From Candidatus Gastranaerophilales bacterium (GTDB taxonomy: Bacteria; Cyanobacteriota; Vampirovibrionia; Gastranaerophilales; Gastranaerophilaceae): DNA of 64,000 nucleotides. A model generated the notes under the pieces. That model worked only from the letters and a program-made list of their open reading frames with translations. It was not told the origin of the DNA and ran no database searches. The first letter of the stretch is position 1. Each line of letters opens with the position of its first letter. The position numbers and the translations under genes are program-made. The DNA is taken from NCBI GenBank assembly GCA_944325575.1, contig CALVAR010000002.1, forward strand, positions 45,505-109,504, read 5' to 3'. Below, piece after piece: positions 34,586 to 44,101 of the stretch.

Positions 34586-35557
34586 CTATCCGTGGAGACG
34601 TTTTTTCAGCATAGTACAAGCAAGCTCCATCGCACCTATTGCAGGCTGTGTATCGAACAGAGCATTAAGCATTAAAAAATCATGAATCGTTCCGTTTACA
34701 CGTACATTTAATACTTCAACACCTGCTGAGTCAAGCTTTGTGGCATATGCTTCACCTTCATCTCTCAAAACATCATTTTCCACCGTAATAATAAGTGCGG
34801 GCGGCAGGCCGCTCAGTTCCTCTTCATCTGCATGAAGCGGTGAAATATAAATATCATTTCTTAGTTTTTTTTCGGGGGCATAAGCATCCCAGAACCATTC
34901 CATTGCTTTTTTGCTTAACCATGGACCGTCTTTAAATGCTTCGTAGGATTTTGTATCCATACCTGCATTGGTAACGGGATAAAAAAGACACTGATACAAA
35001 AGTTTTGGTCCATTTTTATTTTTTGCTTTCATTGCGGTGACTATTGCCATATTTCCGCCTGCGCTGTCACCCGCAATTGCAATTCTTTCTGCATCTATAT
35101 TAAACTGTTCGGGATTTTTATAAATATATTCAAGAACGGAATAAATTTCATTAATGGCTTTTGGAAACTCTGCCTCCGGAGAACGTGAATAATCAGGAAA
35201 AATTACAACGGAATTTGTACATACGGCAATTTTTCTTATAAGCATGTCAAAACTGTCTTTGCCGCCCATTACCCAGCCTCCGCCGTGGATATACAAAATC
35301 ACGGGCAGTTTTTCATCCATGTCTTTCGGGCGGACTACACGGATGTCCACATAGCCTGAATCATCTGTTAAAATACTTGTATCTTCTACATCTGCCGGTA
35401 TTACTTTGTGTGTTTTTTCTTGCAGTTTATCAAGAAATCCCCTTGCTTCCTCTGGCGTAAGTGTATACAGAGGCGGGTTCTCCTGTGATTCCAGCATAGA
35501 GATAAATTCTTCGGTTTTTGCTGTGAGATTTGGCAGTTTTGAATTGGCTTCAGACAT
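34586..35557 (-). CDS. alpha/beta-hydrolase esterase (HSL family)
   Basis: 323 residues. The oxyanion motif ILYIHGGGWVMGG, the nucleophile elbow AGDSAGGNMA and the later catalytic Asp (ENDVLRDEGE) and His (TIHDF) define the hormone-sensitive-lipase type of carboxylesterase. No signal peptide; cytoplasmic. Substrate unknown. Start chosen at ATG 35557 because AAGGAGT is 7 bases upstream; the GTG/other upstream starts have none. Confidence 0.88.
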   Translation of the reverse strand: MSEANSKLPNLTAKTEEFISMLESQENPPLYTLTPEEARGFLDKLQEKTHKVIPADVEDTSILTDDSGYVDIRVVRPKDMDEKLPVILYIHGGGWVMGGKDSFDMLIRKIAVCTNSVVIFPDYSRSPEAEFPKAINEIYSVLEYIYKNPEQFNIDAERIAIAGDSAGGNMAIVTAMKAKNKNGPKLLYQCLFYPVTNAGMDTKSYEAFKDGPWLSKKAMEWFWDAYAPEKKLRNDIYISPLHADEEELSGLPPALIITVENDVLRDEGEAYATKLDSAGVEVLNVRVNGTIHDFLMLNALFDTQPAIGAMELACTMLKKRLHG

Positions 35558-35640
35558 AATTACTCCTTTTTTTCTTGACTTTATCAGGCACATTTTAATT
35601 TTCCATCCGAAGGAAGTATAAATTTTTTGGATAAATGTAA

Positions 35641-35646
35641 TATAAT
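35641..35646 (+). promoter_or_regulatory. -10 box TATAAT near 35656 start
   Basis: TATAAT, 9 nt before ATG 35656, no Shine-Dalgarno. It would give a very short leader of 2-3 nt. Confidence 0.4.
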
Positions 35647-35655
35647 TGTGTCAGT

Positions 35656-36381
35656 ATGAGCAATTTTGATTTTTTAAAAGATGTTAATAAGGAACTTTTC
35701 CTTCTTGCCTCTGATGCCGAAAAACTTTTTAAAGACGGATATTTTGAACAGTGTATGGCACAGACAAGAAGGCTGGGCGAAAATATGTGCCGTCAGGTTA
35801 TGCAAGACAGAGCACGGGTCGATGATACTTTTGATATGATGCTTGCAACACTCAAAGACACTCCCGCCCCATCTGAAGAGGAAAAAGAGTTTCTTGATGA
35901 TTTGTATTTTTTGAAAAAAGCAGGAAATGAAGCCGCACACTCCATAAAATCGAAAAACGATGCACAGGCGGGTAAAAAAGCCCTTGAATGTTTGGAGAGA
36001 GCTTTTGAAGCTTCAATAAATTTTTCTGTATTTTTCTGTAAAGCGGACACGGGATTGCTAAATATAGTGTTTGACGAAGAACTTTTGATGACAGGCAAAA
36101 AAAGCGAATCCTCAATATTGCAGGAGGAATATACTGCCCGCAGAAAAAAAGAAATGGCAAAAACGCAGAAAAAACAACAAAAAAGCGAAAAATCTCATAA
36201 GCCCAAAAAGAAAAGCAAAAAGACAAATCTTGAACTGTATGAAGAATATCTGGAAGCCAAAAAAGAAAGACAGAAAAAGAATAAGATATTTAAAAACAAA
36301 TCTCTGCTTAGAGAAATAACGGAAACCATACTGGCGGGTATAATAATATATATAGGATATTTGTTAATATTTCCAAAATAA
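35656..36381 (+). CDS. DUF4145-like N-terminal domain protein with C-terminal anchor
   Basis: 241 residues. Residues 1-125 (SNFDFLKDVNKELFLLASDAEKLF, MAQTRRLGENMCRQVM, FLKKAGNEAAHS) are helical and resemble the N-terminal DUF4145 domain of type I restriction and similar proteins. A very Lys-rich stretch (about 155-215) leads to one membrane helix near 222-238. A tail-anchored topology with cytoplasmic domain is inferred. Function unknown. Confidence 0.65.
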   Translation: MSNFDFLKDVNKELFLLASDAEKLFKDGYFEQCMAQTRRLGENMCRQVMQDRARVDDTFDMMLATLKDTPAPSEEEKEFLDDLYFLKKAGNEAAHSIKSKNDAQAGKKALECLERAFEASINFSVFFCKADTGLLNIVFDEELLMTGKKSESSILQEEYTARRKKEMAKTQKKQQKSEKSHKPKKKSKKTNLELYEEYLEAKKERQKKNKIFKNKSLLREITETILAGIIIYIGYLLIFPK

Positions 36382-36393
36382 AAGGAGAAAGAT

Positions 36394-37020
36394 ATGAAGG
36401 TATTACTGGTCAACGGAAGCTCAAAGCCTAAAGGCTGTACTTATACTGCTCTTACGGAAGCAGCAAAGTCTCTTGAATCACAGGGTATTGAAACAGAAAT
36501 AATACATATAGGATATCAGCCTATAAGAGACTGTATCGGCTGTAATGCCTGCAGAAACAGCGGCGGGCATTGTGCATTTGATGACGGTAATGTTAATGAT
36601 TTTATAGAAAAGGCAAAAAATGCTGACGGCTTTATATTCGGCTCTCCCGTGTATTACGCACACCCGAGCGGCAGGCTGCTTTCTTTTATGGACAGAGCAT
36701 TTTATGCAAATTCTTCTGCATTTGCTTTTAAGCCGGCAGCTGCGGTTGTATCTGCCAGACGTGCTGGAACAACGGCCTCTCTTGATACAATTATGAAACA
36801 CTTTACTATAAATAAAATGCCGGTAATCTCATCAAGCTACTGGAACATGGTTCACGGCAACACACCCGAACAGGTTATGGAGGACAAAGAAGGTCTTCAG
36901 ATTATGCGTCATCTCGGACTAAATATGGCATGGATGCTGAAATGTATAGAAGCCGGCAAAAATGCGGGAATAAATAAGCCGGAATTAGATGAAAAAATTA
37001 TGACAAATTTTATAAGATAA
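36394..37020 (+). CDS. flavodoxin-like NAD(P)H/FMN reductase
   Basis: 208 residues. LLVNGSSKPKGCTYTAL at the N-terminus is the FMN phosphate loop; GCNACRNSGGHCAFDD is the Cys-rich region typical of iron-sulfur flavoprotein-like reductases, and GFIFGSPVYYAHPSG follows. The Cys positions (IGCNAC) suggest the [Fe-S] flavoprotein branch. AAAGGAG precedes ATG 36394. It begins 12 bp after the preceding gene, so the two likely form an operon. Confidence 0.82.
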   Translation: MKVLLVNGSSKPKGCTYTALTEAAKSLESQGIETEIIHIGYQPIRDCIGCNACRNSGGHCAFDDGNVNDFIEKAKNADGFIFGSPVYYAHPSGRLLSFMDRAFYANSSAFAFKPAAAVVSARRAGTTASLDTIMKHFTINKMPVISSSYWNMVHGNTPEQVMEDKEGLQIMRHLGLNMAWMLKCIEAGKNAGINKPELDEKIMTNFIR

Positions 37021-37140
37021 TGGTTATAAAAAATAAAATTTTTTCAATATAGCAAAAACTAGCTTTGTGTGATTTTTCGCTGTATCTGTCAGTATAGCAG
37101 CAGTCAAGACAGCAGAATATGTAAAAGAGATTCCTTGTTT

Positions 37141-37168
37141 TTGTATTATTGCCAATATCCTGTATAAT
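37141..37168 (+). promoter_or_regulatory. promoter of CNNM/CorC-like gene (leaderless)
   Basis: TTGTAT (37141-37146), 16 bp, TATAAT (37163-37168), 7 nt, ATG 37176. Confidence 0.6.
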
Positions 37169-37175
37169 AAAATAC

Positions 37176-38483
37176 ATGATTTTAATTAATTTATTAATTA
37201 TTTTATTTTTACTTTTTGCAAACGGATTTTTTGTAGCATCCGAGTTTGCACTGGTGAGTGTGAGGCAAACCAGAATAAACCAGCTTGTCAATGAAGGCAA
37301 TCAGACAGCAAAAACAGCACAGAGCGCATTAAAAGATTTGGACAGATATATAGCAGCGACACAACTGGGTATTACTATAGCCAGTATAGGTCTTGGCTGG
37401 GTCGGTGAAGCTACTCTGGCAAAAATAATTCATCCGTTATTTGATTTTTTGCCTTATGTTTCGTCCTCTGTTGCCACACATACTATTGCCGTTGCACTGG
37501 CATTTGTTTTGATAACATTTATGCATGTTGTAATAGGCGAACTGATGCCAAAATCCATAGCGCTGCAATATCCGGAAAAAACAACGCTTACTGTCATAAG
37601 ACCTCTTGTGTGTACGGCAAAATTGTTTACACCTTTTATATTTATATTAAACGGTTTTGGAAACTGGTGTTTAAAACTTTTGAATATTCCGCCGGCACAT
37701 CCTGCGCATTCAGTACATTCCGAAGAAGAATTGGATATGATAATTGATGCAAGCTATAAAGGCGGTGTTTTAAACGAAACTGAAAATTTTCTTTTGAAAA
37801 ACACTTTAAAATTTACTGATTTGACAGCAAAGCAAATAATGATACCGAGATGTAATGTTATTGCAATTCCGGAAAATATTGAAATTAGCGAATTGACTAA
37901 AATTATTCTGGAAAATCAGTATACAAGATATCCTGTATATCAAGATACGATTGATAATATAACAGGAATCTTGCATGTAAAAGATTTGTATTCCTGCAAA
38001 ATGAAAAATGAAACAGTTTCTATTTTAGAAATATTAAGAAAACCTGTTTTTGTTCCGGAAACTATGACAACAGACAAACTTTTACAGGAATTCAAAACAA
38101 ACAAAACAGAAATAGCTGTAGTTATAGATGAATTCGGCGGTATGGCGGGCATAATTTCGCTAGAAGATGTGCTGGAGGAAATTTTTGGCGAAGTACAGGA
38201 TGAATTTGATGATGAAGAAAAAGATATTAAAAAAGTAGGCGAAAATAAGTTTGTAGTAGACGGTCTGGTCAGGATAGAAGACTTTTTTGAATATTTTAAT
38301 ATAACATCAAAAGATGAAAATGAAGAAGTTGAAACAATAGGCGGTCTGGTGCAAAAGCTTCTTTGCCGTATGGCAAAAATAAATGATGAAATAAAAATTG
38401 AAAATTTAAAAATAAAGGTTGTTGAAATAAAAGGCAGAAGAATAAAAAAACTTATTGTCGAAACACCGGTTCTTGCAGAATAG
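37176..38483 (+). CDS. CNNM/CorC-type transporter-associated protein (hemolysin family)
   Basis: 435 residues. N-terminal DUF21/CNNM transmembrane domain (about 1-180, e.g. FLLFANGFFVASEFALVSVR), two CBS domains (about 190-325; IMIPRCNVIAI, VIDEFGGMAGIISLEDVLEE) and a C-terminal CorC/HlyC domain (GGLVQKLL). Family members move Mg or Co ions or regulate such transport; 'hemolysin' is historical. The start ATG 37176 is preferred over the in-frame TTG 37149, which overlaps the promoter. Confidence 0.88.
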   Translation: MILINLLIILFLLFANGFFVASEFALVSVRQTRINQLVNEGNQTAKTAQSALKDLDRYIAATQLGITIASIGLGWVGEATLAKIIHPLFDFLPYVSSSVATHTIAVALAFVLITFMHVVIGELMPKSIALQYPEKTTLTVIRPLVCTAKLFTPFIFILNGFGNWCLKLLNIPPAHPAHSVHSEEELDMIIDASYKGGVLNETENFLLKNTLKFTDLTAKQIMIPRCNVIAIPENIEISELTKIILENQYTRYPVYQDTIDNITGILHVKDLYSCKMKNETVSILEILRKPVFVPETMTTDKLLQEFKTNKTEIAVVIDEFGGMAGIISLEDVLEEIFGEVQDEFDDEEKDIKKVGENKFVVDGLVRIEDFFEYFNITSKDENEEVETIGGLVQKLLCRMAKINDEIKIENLKIKVVEIKGRRIKKLIVETPVLAE

Positions 38484-38554
38484 TATTATATACAAAAGTT
38501 AATCTTTAAGTATAAAAAAGCAATTTTTATACTAAAAAATTGTTTTATTAAACT

Positions 38555-39493
38555 ATGAAGGTTAATAGGACAGGTTACATTAATTCCGGTAGTTATTCTT
38601 CTCAAGCAGAAGAACATAAACCGCAGCACAAAGAGGTTGCACGGCCTCCGGAGGGTGACGCCTCCGATTCCAAATGCTCTTTTGGCAAAGCTGCTGTGAA
38701 TATGCAAAATCCTATGGGACATGGCAATGCCGGAGATATTTATGCTCTGCTTAATTCTATTGCAAATGAACAGGGCTATACTGTATACAGATTTTTTGAA
38801 AAAAATCAAGATGGTGTATATGCACGTGCAAAGGCGGGAGATGAAATTCAGGGTTGGAAAAATCTCTATAATGACAGGCTGAGTATATCCTGCTATAAAG
38901 ATAACAACACGGATGAAATTTATACACTTGATTCCGCTACTAAACAGGTAAATGTTTATGATAAAAACGGTGAAATTATAAAGACATTTACTCCTGAAGA
39001 AATGAAAGCTCTGTTTGAATATAAATATCATCCCGAACAGATTCATGGGCTTTTGCGCAATAACAGATATCATTCCATGCTATCTGAGGAAAATCTGTGG
39101 AACCTGATTAATACTATTGATAATTGTTTTAGCTCAACTGATAAAGTGTATAAAACAAAAAAACAAACAACTGTTTACAGGGCTTTGCAGAATAACTTAA
39201 GCGACAGTGATAAAATCCTTTTATCCACAGTGGGCGCTGTATACAGAGATAATTCTTTTGTCTCGACTACGCAAAATCTCGACACGGCAAAACGTTTCAA
39301 TACTCCCGGGAATCCTATTATGGAAATATCTTTGCCTGAAGGCTCGAAATATTTGGATTTGGACAGACTTTTTAACATCGACAGACAGCACTGGAATGAG
39401 CAGGAATTCCTTTTAAAAAGAGGCAGTGAATTTTTAATAACTGGATATGATAAGGACAAAAATATTATAAAAGCTTGCTATTTAAATAAGTAA
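38555..39493 (+). CDS. probable mono-ADP-ribosyltransferase toxin (R-S-E class)
   Basis: 312 residues. The C-terminal half carries the full catalytic signature: TVYRAL (Arg209), NSFVSTTQNL (Ser237-Thr-Thr, the STS-type motif), and WNEQEFLL (Glu282-Gln283-Glu284, the ExE pair). This is the arrangement of the C3/VIP2-like ADP-ribosyltransferase exotoxins; the NAD-binding Arg and the catalytic Glu are both present. The N-terminal half (1-150) is unrelated to known domains; residues 41-45 (CSFGK) match the Ser-Phe motif of other lineage-type proteins. No signal peptide, TM helix or neighbouring antitoxin gene was found. A -10 box (TATACT, 38528-38533) precedes it; no Shine-Dalgarno. Confidence 0.7.
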   Translation: MKVNRTGYINSGSYSSQAEEHKPQHKEVARPPEGDASDSKCSFGKAAVNMQNPMGHGNAGDIYALLNSIANEQGYTVYRFFEKNQDGVYARAKAGDEIQGWKNLYNDRLSISCYKDNNTDEIYTLDSATKQVNVYDKNGEIIKTFTPEEMKALFEYKYHPEQIHGLLRNNRYHSMLSEENLWNLINTIDNCFSSTDKVYKTKKQTTVYRALQNNLSDSDKILLSTVGAVYRDNSFVSTTQNLDTAKRFNTPGNPIMEISLPEGSKYLDLDRLFNIDRQHWNEQEFLLKRGSEFLITGYDKDKNIIKACYLNK

Positions 39494-39504
39494 TAAAATA
39501 GGTT

Positions 39505-40413
39505 TTATTTTATCTGTCTTTTTAAATTGTTTTTGACACCTGCCAAAGGTCCGTTGTTAGGGTTCCTCAGATTTTGATAATATTTTTTTGCGTATGTAAA
39601 CGGAAATTTTGGAATCCAGCCGAATTTCAAATAAATTTCAACAGTATCAGCCCCCTGTGATAGCATAAGCTCATCAATAGTCTGTTCATATGCAGGAGAG
39701 ATTGACGAAAGAAGTTTTAAAATATAATCCATTGCGGTAAGTGTATAATAACCTGACAATACACCGGAATTTGTCACAAGGTGTGTAACTTTAAATTCAT
39801 GTTCATTTATCATCACCTTTTTAACATTATCAGGCAGCTCAATATCGTCTTTTGTAGATTTCTCTATCTGATACCATTCTCCTTCATATTGAACTCTGAG
39901 AGATTTTGTATCCGGCATATAAATGTCATCAAAAAGATTATCCAGAATAACATTTCCATCAAAATCAATAATTCCGTATTTATATTTTTTACAGGTCAAA
40001 AACATTCTTCCGTATAAAAGATCAATAGAGCTGTATTCGGGGGGGATTATAACTTTGCCAGTTTCATCATATAAGCCGAAGTCGTTATCATTACCGAGTT
40101 TTACATATTTGCCAAGTACTCTCTCAACATGTCTGTATTTTGGCTCTATCAGAAAATTGCCTTCGCAGTCCATAAGGCCGAATCTGTTTTTTTTCTGTGC
40201 AATCCAAGAGGTAGTACCGACACGTACGAGTTTTTTGTATTCTGGCTTAACTATTATATTGCCCTGTTTATCTTGCAGTCCAAACAGTCCGTCTTCGTTA
40301 AACACTTTCAAATCAGACATTTTTATACCGCCGGAGAGTTGAACATTCTCTGCAGCCAATGCACTGCATTGAATAACCAAAAATAAACCCAGTAATACAA
40401 AAATCTTCTTCAT
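39505..40413 (-). CDS. exported WG-repeat protein
   Basis: 302 residues. A signal peptide (KKIFVLLGLFLVIQCSALA-A) precedes four WG-type repeats (FGLQDKQGNIIVKPEYKK, FGLMDCEGNFLIEPKYRH, FGLYDETGKVIIPPEYSS, YGIIDFDGNVILDNLFDD), which form a beta-sheet or propeller-like fold, followed by an uncharacterised helical C-terminal part. Function unknown; cell-surface binding is the usual guess. ATG 40413 is preferred because it lies 6 nt after TATCAT with TG extension; the longer frame runs antisense to the next gene's start. Confidence 0.8.
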   Translation of the reverse strand: MKKIFVLLGLFLVIQCSALAAENVQLSGGIKMSDLKVFNEDGLFGLQDKQGNIIVKPEYKKLVRVGTTSWIAQKKNRFGLMDCEGNFLIEPKYRHVERVLGKYVKLGNDNDFGLYDETGKVIIPPEYSSIDLLYGRMFLTCKKYKYGIIDFDGNVILDNLFDDIYMPDTKSLRVQYEGEWYQIEKSTKDDIELPDNVKKVMINEHEFKVTHLVTNSGVLSGYYTLTAMDYILKLLSSISPAYEQTIDELMLSQGADTVEIYLKFGWIPKFPFTYAKKYYQNLRNPNNGPLAGVKNNLKRQIK

Positions 40414-40419
40414 AACAGA

Positions 40420-40428
40420 ATGATAACA
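40420..40428 (-). promoter_or_regulatory. extended -10 promoter of WG-repeat gene (leaderless)
   Basis: Minus strand TG-T-TATCAT (40428-40420), then 6 nt, then the ATG. It is divergent from the asmA-like gene, whose own TGTTATAAT lies at 40440-40448. Confidence 0.6.
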
Positions 40429-40439
40429 TAAGATTGGCA

Positions 40440-40448
40440 TTATGTTAT
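40440..40448 (+). promoter_or_regulatory. extended -10 promoter of AsmA-like gene
   Basis: TG-T-TATAAT, followed by a leader of about 20 nt that contains GAGGAAG and GGAAG ribosome sites before ATG 40475. Confidence 0.55.
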
Positions 40449-40474
40449 AATTTTTTATAGAGGAAGTTGGAAGT

Positions 40475-43282
40475 ATGGAAATGAAGAAGAATATATCTGT
40501 TTTTTTTAAAGCATTCTCAATAATAGCAGCTATAGCAATAGTATTTGCTGCACTTGTTCTCACAGTGTATCTCAAAGTTCTTCCTGCTGCTGTTTCCAAT
40601 CAAAATGTAATAAATTACGTTAAAGAATTTGTAAAAGAATCAACAGGGGCGGAACTTGTTCTTGAAAAACCGGAATTAAAAACGGAAATGTCTCCTCAAA
40701 TCGGTTTTAAATTTGATAAACTCGCACTTTCGAAAGATAAAAAAGAGCTTTTGAGTGTGGAAAATTTTGATATAAAACTTTCTTTTGCAGAGGTTTTGGA
40801 TCATAAAATTATATTAAAAAATCTTACACTTGATTCTGTGTTTGCGGACGCAAACGGTTTGATGACTCTTGCTCCTCAGCAGGAACAAAAAAAAGAACAG
40901 GTAAAATCTGATTGGAGAGTATACTGGTTTGACTCGCTTTTGAGCCTTAAAAAGTGTGAAATTTTATATGACCTTGATAAAGATACACATATAAAAATTA
41001 ACGGTTCCGATATGCTTATCACAAGTACAAAAGAGCCGAAGTTTATACGTTTTAATCTTGCTATTGATGTAAATAAGGGTAAACATAACATAAAAATCGG
41101 TCTGGATGACAGAAACAGAGTCTGCATAAAAGACCGCAAATTAATAATTGATAAAGCACTTCTGGGTATAAATGACTCCAGAGTATACATAGATGCCTAT
41201 GCCGACAAAGATAACAATGTGAGCCTGACTGTTTATTCAAAAGATTTTTCGGTAAAGAATGCTGCGGAACTTTTAGAGTCTAATATTGTTGTGCCTAACG
41301 GCGCAGAAATGCTTTCTTTCTTCAAAGATTTTAATGGCTCCTTTAACTTTAAAATAAATCTGACAAATAACGATATTAACGGTGTTGTAAAGCTTAATAA
41401 CGGTTCTTTGAGGATTATACCTATGGCTAATCTGCCTGTTATTGCTGATGGCGGACTTATAAAAATTTCCAAAAATGATGTTGTTTTATCGGATTTTAAG
41501 GGTTGGTACGGAACAAACAGAAGAAACAGCTTTGTACTCGGAGGTACAGTAAAAGATTATACAAAATCCGTTGATACAGATATAGAAATTACGGGTGTTG
41601 CGACCAATGACCTGACAGAAAATTACTTATCCAAGCTTGTGGGCTGTAAAATTACGCTTACTGGTGACTCGGGTGCAAAAATAATTGTAAAATCAAAATA
41701 CAGCATAGTCGATATGACCATGATGTTTAAAGTTGCAAAAGGCAAAGATATTTTGATAGAAGGAGCATCACTCAGCCCTGTAAACTATGACAGAGCGGTA
41801 GTAGCTGATCTTCATCTGGACGGAAATCTTTTGAACATCAAGTCAATAAGATACTTTATTGCAAAAGAACTCAACAAAGAAACAAAGAACGTAAGACCTA
41901 TTTTAACCATTGACGGAAATATGGATATTGCAACATTACAGGTTAAAAATATAGGTTTCAATATTCCAAAGCCGCTTCCAAGTGAATTTTTAAATGTATT
42001 GATAGGTCAAAAATTGTTTAAGAAAGGTACTATATCAGGAAATATGCAGGTCGTATTTCCTCATAATATACCTAAACTGATGGGTAACCTTGAAATGGAT
42101 AAGGTGCTTGTCCCCAGCCAGAGACTTTCTATCAAAAAAGCATCAATGAAAACTGACAGAAACCTCATCAAACTTGATGCTCAGGGCAGATTTAAAAGAT
42201 CGGAATATAATTTTAAAGGCTATATAAAAAATGAACTTGTATTTCCTATAGTAATAAAGGACATAAACCTGACCGTGGACAATATAGATGTTGAAAAAAT
42301 CCTGTTGTCTATGAACAATCAAAACGCATCTGCAGTGAATGCACAAAATCACAAAGCAGTTACGGCAGATGCTCTGGCTGTTAAAAATTCATCTGATGAA
42401 AATAACGATGATGCATACACATTTAATACAGGTCTTTTGATTATAGAAAGATGCATACTCCATGTAATAAAAGGTAATTATAAAGAACTTAACTTTGGTA
42501 ATTTGTATGCAAATCTTACACTGGATAACAAAGGTGTACTGCAGATTAAATCAAATAAATTTGACTTTGCGGAAGGCATTTCAAGTTTAAAAGTATATTG
42601 CGATTTGATGAAACATAAATATAATTTGACACTCGGGGTCAAGGATATCAACTCTGATTTAATAGCAACAACCATGCTTGCATTAAACAAAGAAATCTCC
42701 GGTAAAGCAAAGGGGTTGATTGATATTTATACAGATGATACGTTAAAGCTAAACGGCAAAATTTTGTTTGAAGTTGAGGACGGAACAATACAGAAAGTCG
42801 GCCTTGTACAGTATGCTCTTAACTTTGCGTCGCTATTCAGAAATCCTCTTGCTATGATAAGTCCGTCTACACTTGTTGATCTTGTGAATGTGCCGGAAGG
42901 AAGATTTAAAAGTATAAATGGTAGTCTTATCATAAAAAATAATATAGTTGAAAAAATAATGATAAAATCTTCTGCACCGCAATTGAGTTCTTTTATTGTA
43001 GGAAGATACGATTTAGAGACCGGTGATGCAACACTCAGGATTTATACAAAATTCAGCAGCAAAAATAAGGGCTTTGCAGGATTTTTAAGAAACATCTCAC
43101 TTAACAGTCTTGCAAACAGAGTCTCTTTAGGGGCTGAAAGTGAAGCGAACTATTATGCATTGGAGCTTGAACAGCTGCCGCCTTTAGAAGCCGATGAAAA
43201 AGACTGTCAGGTATTTCTGACCAAGGTAGACGGAGATGTACAAAACTTTAACTTCCTTTCATCTTTGAAAAAGATTAAATAA
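40475..43282 (+). CDS. AsmA-like outer-membrane biogenesis protein
   Basis: 935 residues. One N-terminal membrane helix (about 14-35) followed by a long periplasmic beta-rich region, with the AsmA-like C-terminus (GKAKGLIDIYTDDTLKLNGK, FEVEDGTIQKVGLVQYALNF, LVDLVNVPEGRFKSINGSLI) typical of AsmA/TamB/YhdP-type proteins that form hydrophobic grooves moving lipids between the membranes. It is thus functionally linked to the nearby mla operon. GGAAG precedes ATG 40475. Confidence 0.85.
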   Translation: MEMKKNISVFFKAFSIIAAIAIVFAALVLTVYLKVLPAAVSNQNVINYVKEFVKESTGAELVLEKPELKTEMSPQIGFKFDKLALSKDKKELLSVENFDIKLSFAEVLDHKIILKNLTLDSVFADANGLMTLAPQQEQKKEQVKSDWRVYWFDSLLSLKKCEILYDLDKDTHIKINGSDMLITSTKEPKFIRFNLAIDVNKGKHNIKIGLDDRNRVCIKDRKLIIDKALLGINDSRVYIDAYADKDNNVSLTVYSKDFSVKNAAELLESNIVVPNGAEMLSFFKDFNGSFNFKINLTNNDINGVVKLNNGSLRIIPMANLPVIADGGLIKISKNDVVLSDFKGWYGTNRRNSFVLGGTVKDYTKSVDTDIEITGVATNDLTENYLSKLVGCKITLTGDSGAKIIVKSKYSIVDMTMMFKVAKGKDILIEGASLSPVNYDRAVVADLHLDGNLLNIKSIRYFIAKELNKETKNVRPILTIDGNMDIATLQVKNIGFNIPKPLPSEFLNVLIGQKLFKKGTISGNMQVVFPHNIPKLMGNLEMDKVLVPSQRLSIKKASMKTDRNLIKLDAQGRFKRSEYNFKGYIKNELVFPIVIKDINLTVDNIDVEKILLSMNNQNASAVNAQNHKAVTADALAVKNSSDENNDDAYTFNTGLLIIERCILHVIKGNYKELNFGNLYANLTLDNKGVLQIKSNKFDFAEGISSLKVYCDLMKHKYNLTLGVKDINSDLIATTMLALNKEISGKAKGLIDIYTDDTLKLNGKILFEVEDGTIQKVGLVQYALNFASLFRNPLAMISPSTLVDLVNVPEGRFKSINGSLIIKNNIVEKIMIKSSAPQLSSFIVGRYDLETGDATLRIYTKFSSKNKGFAGFLRNISLNSLANRVSLGAESEANYYALELEQLPPLEADEKDCQVFLTKVDGDVQNFNFLSSLKKIK

Positions 43283-43287
43283 AAATA

Positions 43288-43316
43288 AAAGGCTGTTTCA
43301 GGGATAAACAGCCTTT
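43288..43316 (+). terminator. terminator of AsmA-like gene
   Basis: 11-bp stem AAAGGCTGTTT / AAACAGCCTTT with 7-nt loop. Confidence 0.8.
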
Positions 43317-43434
43317 CTTCTGTGGTTACAATATATTTATCAAACCACAGCTTTTGCTTGGTTCGGTCTTCCAACAATTTTATTATATATGGTTTAATCA
43401 AAATATTGATGACCCCATGGGGCCATTTTAACGT

Positions 43435-44085
43435 TTAAACAAGATTTTCTTTAATGGCAAGAATTGCAGCCTGTGTTCTGTCTTCTACACACAGCTTTTG
43501 GAGAATGTTTTTTAAATGATTTTTTACTGTATGTATGGACAATATCAGTTCATCAGCGATTTCTTTGTTCGATTTACCCGCTGCGACAAGCTTTAGAATG
43601 TCCTTTTCCCTTGCGGTAAGGTCAAAATCGTTGTGCTCATTTTCTTTTATAACATTTACAGCAGTTTCTGAATGAAACAGCTGTAATATATAACTTGCTA
43701 TAGAAGGATCTATCCATATTGCACCGTTTATTACGGAGTTTATAACGTTTACAAGCTCCTGCGGTTTGATATTTTTTAAACAATATGCGTTTGCACCGGA
43801 ATGAAATGCAGCAAAAACCTGTTTTTCTTCATTAAAAGATGTGAGCATGATTATTTTTACATCGGGAGCGATTTCTTTAATCTGTTTGGAAGCATCAATA
43901 CCATTCATAACAGGCATGGAAATATCCATAAGAATAACATCCGGTATATTCCCGCTTTTTACAAAGTTCAACGCAGCAAGACCATTGTCGGATTCATAAA
44001 TTTCCACATCTTTTATATTTGTTTTCAATCCGTATGCTGTTGTTTTTCTTGTATGCTGATAATCTTCTACCAAAAGGATTTTCAT
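43435..44085 (-). CDS. NarL/FixJ-type response regulator
   Basis: 216 residues. Receiver domain: LLVEDYQHTRK (acidic pocket), phosphoacceptor in VILMDISMPVMNG (Asp near 53), Thr/Lys switch residues MLTSFN and LKNI. C-terminal LuxR-type HTH: LTAREKDILKLVAAGKSNKEIADELILS. It is a DNA-binding regulator activated by phosphorylation. It follows the kinase gene in the same operon (16-bp gap). Confidence 0.93.
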   Translation of the reverse strand: MKILLVEDYQHTRKTTAYGLKTNIKDVEIYESDNGLAALNFVKSGNIPDVILMDISMPVMNGIDASKQIKEIAPDVKIIMLTSFNEEKQVFAAFHSGANAYCLKNIKPQELVNVINSVINGAIWIDPSIASYILQLFHSETAVNVIKENEHNDFDLTAREKDILKLVAAGKSNKEIADELILSIHTVKNHLKNILQKLCVEDRTQAAILAIKENLV

Positions 44086-44101
44086 ATACGTTCCTCTTTT
44101 T

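Noticed and set aside
37149..37175. upstream TTG as start of the CNNM/CorC-type gene
   Set aside because: Lies within the promoter; the ATG at 37176 fits the leaderless pattern and the first membrane helix.
40414..40599. extended N-terminus of the WG-repeat protein
   Set aside because: Runs antisense through the AsmA-like start and lacks a ribosome site; the signal peptide begins at 40413.
43411..43424. palindrome GACCCCATGGGGCC as regulator site or relative of the ACCCCATG repeat segment
   Set aside because: Single 14-bp site between convergent genes without flanking similarity to the repeats.
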